Of a DNA stretch of 64,000 nt, positions 7,629 to 15,713 are shown one piece after another (within the stretch, counting starts at the first letter, position 1; each line of letters starts with the position of its first letter). Location: NCBI RefSeq assembly GCF_023571765.1, contig NZ_JAMJXC010000016.1, positions 1-64,000 of the forward strand, written 5' to 3'. This DNA comes from Xanthobacter aminoxidans. Its GTDB lineage: Bacteria > Pseudomonadota > Alphaproteobacteria > Rhizobiales > Xanthobacteraceae. The translations under genes and the position numbers were made by a program. Under the pieces are notes generated by a model. That model was not told the origin of the DNA, did not search any database, and worked only from the letters and a program-made list of their open reading frames with translations.

Positions 7629-8615
7629 ATGCGCGCACCGATCTTCGCCCTTCTCCTTGCCGCCGTCGCGGCGCTCACCCCCGGGCGCGCTCCGGCGGCA
7701 GAGGGCGCTGGCACCGACTGGATCACCGGCCTGCCGCGGCAGGACATTCCGGTCGCCGCATGGCCGGGCGGCAGGAAGGTCGCCGTGCTGTTCGTCCTCT
7801 ACGTGGAAACATGGGGCCACGGACAGGGGCCGAACTTCCGCCCCGACATGACCGGCCGCACGCCCGATCTGGTGGACGAGGGGTTCCGGCAATACGCCAT
7901 CAATTTCGGCCTGCCCCGCACCGGCCGGCTGTTCAAGGAGATGGGCGTTCCCCTCAGCCTCGCGCTGAATGCCCAGTTCCCCAAGGCGCAGCCGCAGGTG
8001 TGGGCGACGCTGCGGGCGCTCGTTCCGTCAGCGCCCATCATCGCCCACGGGCTGAACAATTCCACCGACCTCCTGCCCCTGTCGGAGGGGCCGGCGGCGC
8101 AGCGGGCCTATATCCGCAAGACGCTGGACATGATCGAGGCAGACACCGGCGTGCGCTCCACCGGCTGGTCGAGCCCGAGCGTCTATCCCGATGCGCAGAC
8201 CTTCGAGGCCACCGCCGCCGAAGGCATCCGCTACACCCTCGACGGGATGGATTCCGACGTGCTGGCGCGCCTCGACACCAAGCCGGCGCCGCTGGTGCTG
8301 GTGCCCTACCCGCCGAGCGTGGTGGACATGGGCCAGTATCTCTCCCGCTTCAAGGAAGCCGACGACCTCGCACGCCTCTGGATCGACTACGTGCGCGAGC
8401 TGGCCCGCGAGGCGAAAGCCGATCCGGCACGCCCGGCGACGGTGGTCGCCATCGGCATCCACCCCTTCGTCGTCGGCACGCCGGCGGGTGCGGCCGCCCT
8501 GCGGCGGGTGCTGGAGGCGCTGAAGGCCGAGGACCAGGTCTGGCTGGGCAACACGGAGGCGGTGATGCAGGCCGCCGGTCCGTCTTTGGCGAGTCCCGCT
8601 CCCGGCAAGAAGTGA
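7629..8615 (+). CDS. Secreted polysaccharide-deacetylase-fold hydrolase, PuuE-like
   Basis: 328 residues with a signal peptide (RAPIFALLLAAVAALTPG). The fold is the NodB/polysaccharide-deacetylase barrel, and the variant resembles cofactor-free allantoinase PuuE: VLYVETWGHGQGP where the family has its first motif, AHGLNNS in the metal-motif position, and a late GIHPFVVGTP. PuuE-type enzymes open cyclic amides or ureides. Paired in one operon with a molybdenum hydroxylase this suggests, but does not prove, stepwise periplasmic attack on an N-heterocycle: hydroxylation to a lactam, then ring opening. Metal-dependent sugar deacetylation is the alternative. Start chosen at ATG 7629. Confidence 0.78.
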   Translation: MRAPIFALLLAAVAALTPGRAPAAEGAGTDWITGLPRQDIPVAAWPGGRKVAVLFVLYVETWGHGQGPNFRPDMTGRTPDLVDEGFRQYAINFGLPRTGRLFKEMGVPLSLALNAQFPKAQPQVWATLRALVPSAPIIAHGLNNSTDLLPLSEGPAAQRAYIRKTLDMIEADTGVRSTGWSSPSVYPDAQTFEATAAEGIRYTLDGMDSDVLARLDTKPAPLVLVPYPPSVVDMGQYLSRFKEADDLARLWIDYVRELAREAKADPARPATVVAIGIHPFVVGTPAGAAALRRVLEALKAEDQVWLGNTEAVMQAAGPSLASPAPGKK

Positions 8616-8967
8616 TGAAGCGTCCTCAAATACCGCTCATACCGAGATCTGGAGGGTGCGCCGGGGCTTGACGAGAAGTTGAAGCCAATTTTCGGCGGGG
8701 AAAAATGCACAGCCCTCCCTTGACCCGCGAAGATCGACGAAGTCGGCGCAGGCGTTGAATAAATCCTGTTTTAAGAAATGGCCTCCGAACGGACTGAGAT
8801 TACTAACCTACCACCCGACGTATCGGCAGGTATCAACATATTTCCCCGCCCCCTGTGCGATGGCGCGCAAAGCAAAACGCGGCGCTTGGGCTTGAGATAA
8901 CGTCCCGCCGCGCCGCAGGGCGGCTAGATGCAACGCAAGTTGCTCTTTATCGATTGGGGGATACGCA
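8616..8967. other. Intergenic control region, 352 bp
   Basis: No convincing reading frame. It holds the second exact copy of CGACGTATCGGCA (8816-8828), followed directly by a direct GGTATC (8829-8834), an AT-richer stretch around 8755-8815 and a small hairpin GCAAC-GCAA-GTTGC (8930-8943). It most likely contains the promoter of the DUF1254 gene. No T-rich terminator for the upstream operon was found. Confidence 0.5.
8816..8828. promoter_or_regulatory. CGACGTATCGGCA motif, copy 3
   Basis: Exact 13-base repeat of 2418-2430, here followed at once by GGTATC in direct orientation. It lies about 140 bases before the ATG at 8968. Confidence 0.35.
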
Positions 8968-10398
8968 ATGAAAGTTTCCAGGCGCACAGTTACGGCCGGT
9001 CTCGGCCTTCTGGGTGCAAGCTCAGCGCTTGGCTCTGCGCAGGCGGAAGGCTTCATCGGCGAAATGGTGACGGACGCGGAAGATCTGCGCGCCGCGTCGG
9101 ATGCCTATATCTACGGCTACCCGCTCGTGACCATGGAGTTCACGCGCCGGGTGATGACCAATGTGGCCGCCCCCGAGGGCAGCCATGCGCCCATGGGGCA
9201 ATTCGCGCGCCTGCGCACCTATCCCGACGCGAGCTTCCGCGACGTGACCGCGCCCAACGCGGACACGCTCTACACGATGACGTGGCTCGACGTGGCCAAG
9301 GAGCCGTGGATCGTCAGCATCCCCGACATGAAGGGGCGCTATTACCTCTTCCCCATGCTGGACGGCTGGACCAACGTGTTCCAGGTTCCCGGCACCCGCA
9401 CCACGGGCACCGGCGCGCAGACCTACGCCATCACCGGCCCCGGCTGGAAGGGCACGCTCCCGGCCGGCGTCGTCCAGTACAAGTCGCCGACCGCGCTCGT
9501 CTGGCTGCTCGGCCGCATCTACTGCACCGGCACGCCGGAGGATTACGCTGCCGTCCATGCGCTGCAGGATGCCTGCAAGGTCTATCCCCTCAGCGCCTAT
9601 GGCAAGGACTACACCCCGCCCGCCGGCAAGGTGGACCCGTCCGTCGACATGAAGACGGCGGTGCGCGAGCAGGTGAACGCCCTGAGCGGCGTCGAGTACT
9701 TCAAGCTTCTGGCGGAGCTGATGAAGACCAACCCGCCCGTTCCCGCCGACGCGCCCATCCTACCGAAGCTCGCCGAGATCGGCATCGTGCCCGGCAAGGA
9801 TTTCGACGCCAAGGCCGCCAATCCCGAAGTGCTCGACCGGGTGAAGAAGATCAGCGTCGACCGTGTCATGCTGCACATGGTCACCAGCGGAGACTTCAAG
9901 AACGTCAACGGCTGGCGCTACAGCACCAAGACCGGCCTCTACGGCACCGACTACATGCAGCGCGCGCTGATCACCGCCGTCGGGCTCGGTGCCAACCGCC
10001 CCGAGGACGCGATCTATCCCATCTCGCTGAAGTCCGGCAGCGGCATTTTCGCGCGCAAGTACAACGGCGCGAACAAGTATGTGATGCACTTCCCCAAGGG
10101 GCAGCTGCCTCCGGTGAAAGGCTTCTGGTCCCTCACCATGTATGACGACAAGTATTTCTTCGTCGCCAATCCCATCAACCGCTACTCGATCAGCGCCCGG
10201 CAGAACCTGAAGGCCAATGCCGACGGCTCGATCGACCTCTACGTCCAGCACGACTCGCCGGGAGCGGACAAGGAATCGAACTGGCTGCCGGCACCGGCGG
10301 GCGAGTTCATCCTCATGCTGCGCATGTACTGGCCGAACCCCAAGAAGCCTTCGATCCTCGACGGCACCTGGACGATCCCTGAAGTCAAGGCGTCCTGA
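8968..10398 (+). CDS. Exported DUF1254/DUF1214 protein
   Basis: 476 residues. The N-terminus SRRTVTAGLG followed by a hydrophobic stretch is Tat-like or Sec-like. Residues 40-180 match DUF1254 (AYIYGYPLVTMEFTRRVM, then TAPNADTLYTMTWLDV) and the last 130 match DUF1214 (GFWSLTMYDDKYFFVANPIN, then PAGEFILMLRMYWPNP). The two domains normally occur together in secreted proteins of unknown biochemical role. It is physically adjacent to the hydroxylase operon and shares an upstream motif with it, so a joint function is likely. No catalytic residues can be named. Confidence 0.88.
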   Translation: MKVSRRTVTAGLGLLGASSALGSAQAEGFIGEMVTDAEDLRAASDAYIYGYPLVTMEFTRRVMTNVAAPEGSHAPMGQFARLRTYPDASFRDVTAPNADTLYTMTWLDVAKEPWIVSIPDMKGRYYLFPMLDGWTNVFQVPGTRTTGTGAQTYAITGPGWKGTLPAGVVQYKSPTALVWLLGRIYCTGTPEDYAAVHALQDACKVYPLSAYGKDYTPPAGKVDPSVDMKTAVREQVNALSGVEYFKLLAELMKTNPPVPADAPILPKLAEIGIVPGKDFDAKAANPEVLDRVKKISVDRVMLHMVTSGDFKNVNGWRYSTKTGLYGTDYMQRALITAVGLGANRPEDAIYPISLKSGSGIFARKYNGANKYVMHFPKGQLPPVKGFWSLTMYDDKYFFVANPINRYSISARQNLKANADGSIDLYVQHDSPGADKESNWLPAPAGEFILMLRMYWPNPKKPSILDGTWTIPEVKAS

Positions 10399-10545
10399 CA
10401 CCAGGGCGCTGGCTCCAGCGCCCCCGCAGAGAAACGATCCGCCCTCCGGACGCAGGCGACCTCACCGGCCGCCTGCGCAGAGAGCGTTCATTGACTGTTC
10501 CCGAACTCCCGGCCCGGGCGCCGGGTCCACCACAAGGAAAATGAG

Positions 10546-11166
10546 ATGACCTTTCGCACGCTGAAGCTGGCCATCGCTGCCGGCAGCCTTGCCGCCGCCA
10601 GCCTCGCCGCCGCCCTGCCGGCCGCGGCCCAGGCACCTGTCGTGCCGAAGCCCGAGGCGGTCGAGGTCGTGACCCTGCCGGGCGTCGGCAGCGCCACCGT
10701 CCTCACCTACAAGGTTCGCTTCGTCTCTGCCGATCCGGCGACCCGCCGGGTCGTGCTCGAGACCCCGGCCGGCAAGCGCTGGGCCGTCATCGCCCCGCCG
10801 CTGGTCGGCGACCTCACCGCCTTCCGCAACGGCCAGAGCCTGCTGATCCGCAAGCTGCCCGGCGTGGTCACCGCCATTGCCAAGCCTGCCAAGAACGAGC
10901 CCGCGGAAGTCCTGAACGAGGTCGTGGTGAACGACGGCCTGCCCGGCCTGCCCGAGGGCTTCGGCCTGCGCGAGGTGACGATCGTCGCCCCCGTCGTCGG
11001 CACCGATCCCGCCGCGGGCACCGTGAGCTTCCCCGGCCCGGATGGCTACCTGCGCACCCTGAAGGCCGCCAACGGCAAGGTTCTCAGCGACCTCCAGACG
11101 CTGCAGCAGGGTGTCAACGCGAAGTTCACCTACGTGGAAGGCCTCGCCATCAACGCGGTGCAGTGA
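10546..11166 (+). CDS. Secreted protein of unknown function
   Basis: 206 residues with a textbook signal peptide ending AAAQA. The mature part is beta-rich in character and lacks cysteine. It reads like a periplasmic beta-barrel or OB-type domain (SATVLTYKVRFVSADPATRR, VVLETPAGKRWAV), but I recognise no named family. It is the last gene of the exported cluster, 147 bases after the DUF1254 gene. Hairpins begin at its stop codon. Confidence 0.78.
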   Translation: MTFRTLKLAIAAGSLAAASLAAALPAAAQAPVVPKPEAVEVVTLPGVGSATVLTYKVRFVSADPATRRVVLETPAGKRWAVIAPPLVGDLTAFRNGQSLLIRKLPGVVTAIAKPAKNEPAEVLNEVVVNDGLPGLPEGFGLREVTIVAPVVGTDPAAGTVSFPGPDGYLRTLKAANGKVLSDLQTLQQGVNAKFTYVEGLAINAVQ

Positions 11167-11185
11167 ACGGTCGCTAACGACCGTT
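11166..11185 (+). terminator. Hairpin overlapping the stop codon
   Basis: AACGGTCG-CTAA-CGACCGTT, an 8-bp perfect stem beginning in the TGA stop of the preceding gene. There is no T-run. Probably an mRNA 3'-end structure. Confidence 0.45.
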
Positions 11186-11260
11186 TGAAGGATTGGAACC
11201 TCGACCTCGGTGGGGTGTGCGATGTCGGCTCCGGGCCGCCGTGCAGCGAGCGAGGTTCCA

Positions 11261-11293
11261 GGCCGTCAGGGGCTCCGAACGCCCCTGACGGCC
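11261..11293 (+). terminator. Strong intrinsic-type terminator hairpin
   Basis: GGCCGTCAGGGGC (11261-11273), a seven-base loop, and the exact complement GCCCCTGACGGCC (11281-11293), followed by GCTTTCGTTCT. This 13-bp perfect stem with a T-rich tail closes the exported cluster. A further dyad, GGAACCTCG/CGAGGTTCC (11195-11203 and 11251-11259), brackets the region before it. Confidence 0.75.
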
Positions 11294-11455
11294 GCTTTCG
11301 TTCTGGGAGCATAATCGTCACGGCCATCGGAGTCGCCGCATCACCGGCGTGCTCGCGTCCCGACGAATCGGGTGGTCAGCACCCGAGGCGATCGGCGCTC
11401 ATGAGCCGGCTGGAACAGCGCGGACGGGGACGGCCTGAAATTCAGAAGACAGGGC

Positions 11456-11529
11456 TGGAGCGGGTGAAGGGAATCGAACCCTCGTATTCAGCTTGGAAGG
11501 CTGCTGCTCTACCATTGAGCTACACCCGC
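11456..11529 (-). tRNA. tRNA-Gly(TCC)
   Basis: Read on the minus strand: acceptor GCGGGTG pairs with CACCCGC, the anticodon loop is CTTCCAA (anticodon TCC), the T-loop is GGTTCGATTCC, and CCA is encoded. In E. coli the TCC isoacceptor is glyT, next to tufB. Confidence 0.97.
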
Positions 11530-11662
11530 ATGCCGGCTGGCTTAGCATGCCGGTTCAAAGGGCGGAAGAGGTGGCGGGCGACCGGACAGGCCGGTTCCCT
11601 CCTGCTTCCGCGGGCCGGCGGACACCGGCCCCACGCTCGCGAGAGCGCATTGCGACGACGGG

Positions 11663-11747
11663 TGGTGGAGGGGGTTGGATTTGAACCAACGTAGGCAGAG
11701 CCAACGGATTTACAGTCCGTCCCCTTTAACCACTCGGGCACCCCTCC
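11663..11747 (-). tRNA. tRNA-Tyr(GTA)
   Basis: Long variable arm, acceptor GGAGGGG, anticodon loop CTGTAAA (GTA), T-loop GGTTCAAATCC, encoded CCA. It lies 133 bases upstream of tRNA-Gly on the same strand. Confidence 0.97.
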
Positions 11748-12047
11748 ATAACGACGCCCGTCATCGCGGACCTTCATGCCAGAGCAGGAAGGCTTCGAGC
11801 CGGACTGGTGATGCAGGAAAGCGCCAGCGGCCGAAGGTGACGCAGAGCGTGAACTCAAATCGCCATCCGAGGCCGGGTTTATGTGAAAACACGGTGCCGA
11901 AGTCAACCGGAAATCGCCCGCCCATGCGCCTCGATCCCCGCCCCTGTGGACGGCCGGGCCGGCCGTGCCGCCGCAACCGGCACCGAAACGCCTGTCCGGG
12001 CCCCGCCGCCCCTTGCGCGCGGCGGCGGTGTCTGACAAAGCCACGTC

Positions 12048-12905
12048 ATGTCTGATCGTCCGCCCCGCGAACCGCGCCGCCCCGGCGCCCGCCCGCCCTT
12101 CGCCGGCCGTGGCGGCCCGCGCCCATCCGGCGCGCCGTTTCCCCCACGCAAGGGCAAGGGTGGCGGCAAGCCGCCGCCGTGGGCCGGCGCGGACGATGTC
12201 GCGCTGCTCTATGGCTGGCACACGGTCGCCGAGGCGATCGGCAATCCCAAGCGGCGGTTCCGCAAGCTGATGGCGACGGAAAACGCGATCAACCGCCTCG
12301 CCGAGGAGGGACTTGTCCCGCCGGTTACGCCCGAGCTAGTGCGCCCCGGCGACATCGACAAGCTGCTGGGGCCGGATGCGGTGCATCAGGGGCTCCTGGC
12401 GGAGGTCGACCACCTGCGGTCGCCCCCGCTCAAGGATCTCGCGCAGAGCGAGCTTGTCCTCGTGCTCGACCAGATCACCGACCCGCACAATGTCGGCGCC
12501 ATCGTGCGCTCGGCGGCGGCGTTCGGGGTGAGCGCCATCGTCACCACCGCCCGTCACAGTCCGGCGGCCACGGGCGTGCTCGCCAAGAGCGCGTCAGGCG
12601 GGCTGGAGCACGTGCCCTTCTGCCTGGTGCAGAATCTGTCGCGGGCGCTGACCGAGCTGAAGGACAACGGCATGCTGGTGGTCGGCCTCGACAGCGAGGG
12701 GCCGGCGGACATCGAGGACACCCGGTTGCGGGCACCCCTTGCCCTGGTGCTGGGCGCCGAGGGCAAGGGCCTGCGCCAGCTCACCCGCGAGACGTGCGAC
12801 GTACTGGCCCGCATCGACCTGCCCGGCGCCATCAAGAGCCTCAACGTCTCCAATGCCGCCGCCTTGGCCCTCGGCATCGCTCGCCGCGCGTTGAAGAAGG
12901 GCTGA
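12048..12905 (+). CDS. rlmB: 23S rRNA 2'-O-methyltransferase, TrmH/RlmB family
   Basis: 285 residues. A disordered Pro/Arg/Gly-rich head of about 45 residues precedes a substrate-binding domain (LLYGWHTVAEAIGNPKRRFR) and a SpoU knot domain. The knot motifs are intact: LDQITDPHNVGAIVRSAAAF, LVLGAEGKGLRQLTRE and SLNVSNAAALAL. The family transfers a methyl group from S-adenosylmethionine to a 2'-hydroxyl, in RlmB on guanosine 2251 of 23S rRNA. The basic head is longer than in E. coli RlmB. Linkage to tRNA-Tyr/tRNA-Gly is common in alphaproteobacteria, supporting this ortholog over other TrmH paralogs. Confidence 0.9.
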   Translation: MSDRPPREPRRPGARPPFAGRGGPRPSGAPFPPRKGKGGGKPPPWAGADDVALLYGWHTVAEAIGNPKRRFRKLMATENAINRLAEEGLVPPVTPELVRPGDIDKLLGPDAVHQGLLAEVDHLRSPPLKDLAQSELVLVLDQITDPHNVGAIVRSAAAFGVSAIVTTARHSPAATGVLAKSASGGLEHVPFCLVQNLSRALTELKDNGMLVVGLDSEGPADIEDTRLRAPLALVLGAEGKGLRQLTRETCDVLARIDLPGAIKSLNVSNAAALALGIARRALKKG

Positions 12906-13235
12906 CGTGGGTCAGGCCTGCCAGAAGGCAGCCCACCATGCTGCGGCGCATGCATTTTTCGCCCTGCACCTAAGACCAATGACCAATCGTAAGGCTGCCA
13001 CACCTTCGCCATGATACCGCTCGACGCGCCGTGCGCGTCCAGCCCTGCGGGATATCCGTGCGCCAACAATGACGCGGAACCCAGAGGGTCTACCGGAGGA
13101 ACGCCCTGAGATCCGTCGCACTCCCGCGTGCGCACGGCGCTGTGGGCTTGCGCCGAAAAGACCCTCTCTCGCAGGACCTGTTGGGTCCGACATCCGCCGG
13201 CGGCGGAACCCGAAGCGATGGGAGGGATAGGTTCC
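12906..13235. other. Intergenic region, 330 bp
   Basis: Between rlmB and the MFS gene. No coding frame, RNA gene or strong hairpin seen. A Shine-Dalgarno (GGAGGGA, 13221-13227) ends it. It presumably carries the promoter of the MFS gene. Confidence 0.5.
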
Positions 13236-14903
13236 ATGAGCGTGACCACAGCGGGGGCGGCAGCCAAGCCTCGCCCCATGAGCCGGGAGGAGAAGAAGGT
13301 CATCTTCGCCTCGTCCCTGGGCACCGTCTTCGAGTGGTATGATTTCTATCTGTATGGCTCGCTGGCAGCCATCATCGGCGCGCAGTTCTTCTCCGCCTAT
13401 CCGCCGGCCACGCGCGATATCTTCGCCCTGCTGGCCTTCGCAGCCGGCTTCCTGGTGCGCCCCTTCGGCGCCATCGTGTTCGGGCGCATCGGCGATCTCG
13501 TCGGCCGCAAGTACACCTTCCTCGTCACCATCCTCATCATGGGCCTGTCGACCTTCATCGTCGGCATCCTGCCCAATGCCGCCTCCATCGGCATCGCGGC
13601 CCCGATCATCCTGATCGGCCTGCGCCTGCTGCAGGGCCTCGCCCTCGGCGGTGAGTATGGCGGCGCCGCGACCTACGTGGCGGAGCACGCCCCGCACGGC
13701 CGCCGCGGCTTCTACACCTCCTGGATCCAGACCACGGCGACCCTCGGCCTGTTCCTGTCGCTGATCGTGATCCTGTTCACCCGCACCATCGTAGGCGAGC
13801 AGAACTTCGCGGCCTGGGGCTGGCGCGTGCCGTTCCTCGTCTCCATCGCGCTGCTCGGCGTCTCGGTCTGGATTCGCCTCCAGCTCTCCGAATCGCCGAC
13901 CTTCCAGAAGATGAAGGAGGAGGGCACCACCTCGAAGGCACCGCTCTCGGAGGCCTTCGGCAAGTGGGGCAACCTCAAGGTGGTCCTGATCGCGCTGTTC
14001 GGCCTCGTCGCCGGCCAGGGCGTGGTCTGGTACACGGGCCAGTTCTATGCCCTGTTCTTCCTGCAATCGATCCTCAAGGTCGATGGCTACACCTCCAACC
14101 TGCTGATCGCGTGGTCGCTGGTGTTCGGCACGATGTTCTTCGTGTTCTTCGGCTGGCTGTCCGACAAGATCGGCCGCAAGCCGATCATCCTCGCCGGCTG
14201 CCTGATCGCCGCGGCGAGCTATTTCCCGCTGTTCAACATGATCACCACCTACGCCAACCCGGCGCTGGAGAAGGCGATCCAGAACATCCGGGTCACGGTT
14301 GTGTCCGATCCGGCGAACTGCGGAAGCCTGTTCAACCCGGTGGGCACCCGCATCTACACCCAGCCCTGCGACCTCGCCCGCGACTTCCTCGCGAAGTCCT
14401 CGGTGAAGTACTCGACCGAGGCCGGCCCCGCCGGTTCCCCGGTGCAGCTGAAGGTCAACGACACGGTCGTGCCCTACAGCCCCGACTTCAACAAGACGGC
14501 CCTCGCGGCGCTCCAGACGGCGGGCTACCCGTCGGCGGCGACCAACAAGGACGTCGTGAAGATGGCGCATCCGTTCGACATCTTCCGCCCGCAGGTGGCG
14601 GCGGTGATCGGGCTGCTGTTCATCCTCGTGCTGTTCGTGACCATGGTGTACGGCCCGATCGCGGCAGCTCTGGTCGAGCTGTTCCCGGCCCGAATCCGCT
14701 ACACCTCCATGTCGCTGCCCTACCATATCGGCAACGGCTGGTTCGGCGGCCTGCTGCCGGCCACCGCCTTCGCCATGGTGGCCGCCACCGGCGACATCTA
14801 CTACGGCCTCTGGTACCCGATCGTGATCGCGCTGATGACCTTCGTCATCGGCCTTCTGTTCGTGCCCGAGACCAAGGATCGCAACATCGATCACTGGCAC
14901 TGA
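13236..14903 (+). CDS. MFS transporter, metabolite:H+ symporter (MHS) type
   Basis: 555 residues, twelve predicted membrane helices. ATG 13236 is chosen because GGAGGGA sits eight bases upstream; an in-frame ATG at 13218 overlaps that site. Family marks: SSLGTVFEWYDFYLYGSLA at the first helix, FGRIGDLVGRKYTF in loop 2-3, GLRLLQGLALGGEYGGAATY in helices 4-5, and GWLSDKIGRKPI in loop 8-9. An extra-cytoplasmic insert of about 100 residues (near 345-455, with two cysteines) marks the long ProP/KgtP-like subgroup. Substrates of the family are organic acids or osmolytes; which one cannot be read here. Monocistronic, ending in a terminator. Confidence 0.9.
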   Translation: MSVTTAGAAAKPRPMSREEKKVIFASSLGTVFEWYDFYLYGSLAAIIGAQFFSAYPPATRDIFALLAFAAGFLVRPFGAIVFGRIGDLVGRKYTFLVTILIMGLSTFIVGILPNAASIGIAAPIILIGLRLLQGLALGGEYGGAATYVAEHAPHGRRGFYTSWIQTTATLGLFLSLIVILFTRTIVGEQNFAAWGWRVPFLVSIALLGVSVWIRLQLSESPTFQKMKEEGTTSKAPLSEAFGKWGNLKVVLIALFGLVAGQGVVWYTGQFYALFFLQSILKVDGYTSNLLIAWSLVFGTMFFVFFGWLSDKIGRKPIILAGCLIAAASYFPLFNMITTYANPALEKAIQNIRVTVVSDPANCGSLFNPVGTRIYTQPCDLARDFLAKSSVKYSTEAGPAGSPVQLKVNDTVVPYSPDFNKTALAALQTAGYPSAATNKDVVKMAHPFDIFRPQVAAVIGLLFILVLFVTMVYGPIAAALVELFPARIRYTSMSLPYHIGNGWFGGLLPATAFAMVAATGDIYYGLWYPIVIALMTFVIGLLFVPETKDRNIDHWH

Positions 14904-14942
14904 GGTCGCACGCGGCCCCGCCGCGCGTCTCCCCGCAATCGA

Positions 14943-14967
14943 ACGGCTCCGCCCAAGGCGGGGCCGT
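14943..14967 (+). terminator. Intrinsic terminator of the MFS gene
   Basis: ACGGCTCCGCC-CAA-GGCGGGGCCGT, an 11-bp stem with one G-T pair, followed by TTTTCATTT. Confidence 0.85.
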
Positions 14968-15031
14968 TTTCATTTCCCCCAGCCCCCCCGCTTGTTCAGC
15001 CCTTGGCGCGCTGGTAGAGCATGGGGCCGGA

Positions 15032-15106
<75 letters not shown>

Positions 15107-15240
15107 TTTCCCGGTCGGCCCACGTCGGTTGGCGTCGATAATTCAAAGAAAATCAACGGACTGAAAGCCCCGCTCGTCGGAGGCCGCCTTTGGGCATCTG
15201 CTGGCATCGTCAGGTGCCAACAAATCCGGATGCCAACAAT

Positions 15241-15378
15241 ATGGCGCTTTCCGATGCCGTCGTTCGTTCCGCCAAGCCCCAGCCGCGCCCCGTAAAACCG
15301 TCTGGCGGAGGCGACCTCCACCTGCTCGCGACGCCCGCGGGCGGCCGCCTTTGGCGCCTGGCTTACCGATTCGATGGC
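15241..15378 (+). pseudogene. Tyrosine-recombinase integrase remnant (N-terminal DUF4102-type segment only)
   Basis: Starting at ATG 15241, about 46 residues match the N-terminal arm-binding domain of tRNA-targeting phage/island integrases: MALSDAVVRSAKPQPRPVK, then DLHLLATPAGGRLWRLAYRF. After DGGWG the family similarity stops abruptly; the core-binding and catalytic domains (Arg...His-x-x-Arg...Tyr) are absent. Upstream, TGCCAACAAA and TGCCAACAAT repeats resemble the leader of such integrases. It starts 134 bases after tRNA-Thr in the usual orientation, so it records an integration that has since been deleted. Confidence 0.75.
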
Positions 15379-15380
15379 GG

Positions 15381-15422
15381 CTGGGGATCACCAAGCACTC
15401 GCTCTACGAGTGGAGGAAGCGG
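15381..15422 (+). pseudogene. IS3-family OrfA-like helix-turn-helix fragment
   Basis: In a different frame from the integrase remnant, LGITKHSLYEWRKR matches the recognition helix region of IS3-type transposase OrfA. Only these 14 or so residues are recognisable. Its direct abutment to the broken integrase suggests a deletion junction. Confidence 0.45.
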
Positions 15423-15713
15423 AACGGCAACGGCGTCCTTGTCCGACACCCGTCGTCGCCGGACAGCCAGTGCTGCCTGGATCTCGCGGCAACTCAATTC
15501 GCGCGCGCGCCACCGGTGATCCGGTTGGTGGAAAGCGCCCCATATTCGAATAATTCAAATTATTATCTGAATACAAATATCTCACCTCTCCACCAACCAT
15601 CATCCATTTCGGGCGACTATTTATTATAGTTCCAAATCAACGCGATTGATCCCTCAGCTCAGACCGGATACCTCCTCCATACTCAATTCAAATATTTCTC
15701 CTGCCCCACCACG
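15423..15713. other. AT-rich scar/leader region before fecI
   Basis: This stretch, especially 15540-15680, is far richer in A and T than its surroundings and encodes nothing recognisable. It contains the palindrome annotated at 15548-15567 and must carry the promoter of the fecI-fecR unit. Confidence 0.5.
15548..15567. promoter_or_regulatory. Fur-like AT palindrome upstream of fecI
   Basis: AATAATT-CA-AATTATT is a perfect 7-bp dyad (15549-15564) flanked by G and ATC. It resembles the imperfect GATAATGATAATCATTATC Fur box in spacing and composition. A second dyad TTCA-N10-TGAA overlaps it. Iron control through Fur, Irr or RirA is inferred from the downstream fecI-fecR-receptor genes. Confidence 0.45.

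Noticed and set aside
12912-14900. A 662-codon open frame on the minus strand opposite the MFS gene
   Set aside because: Its translation is His/Gly/Arg/Glu-rich with no domain, and it mirrors a clear twelve-helix transporter. It is a shadow caused by high G+C.
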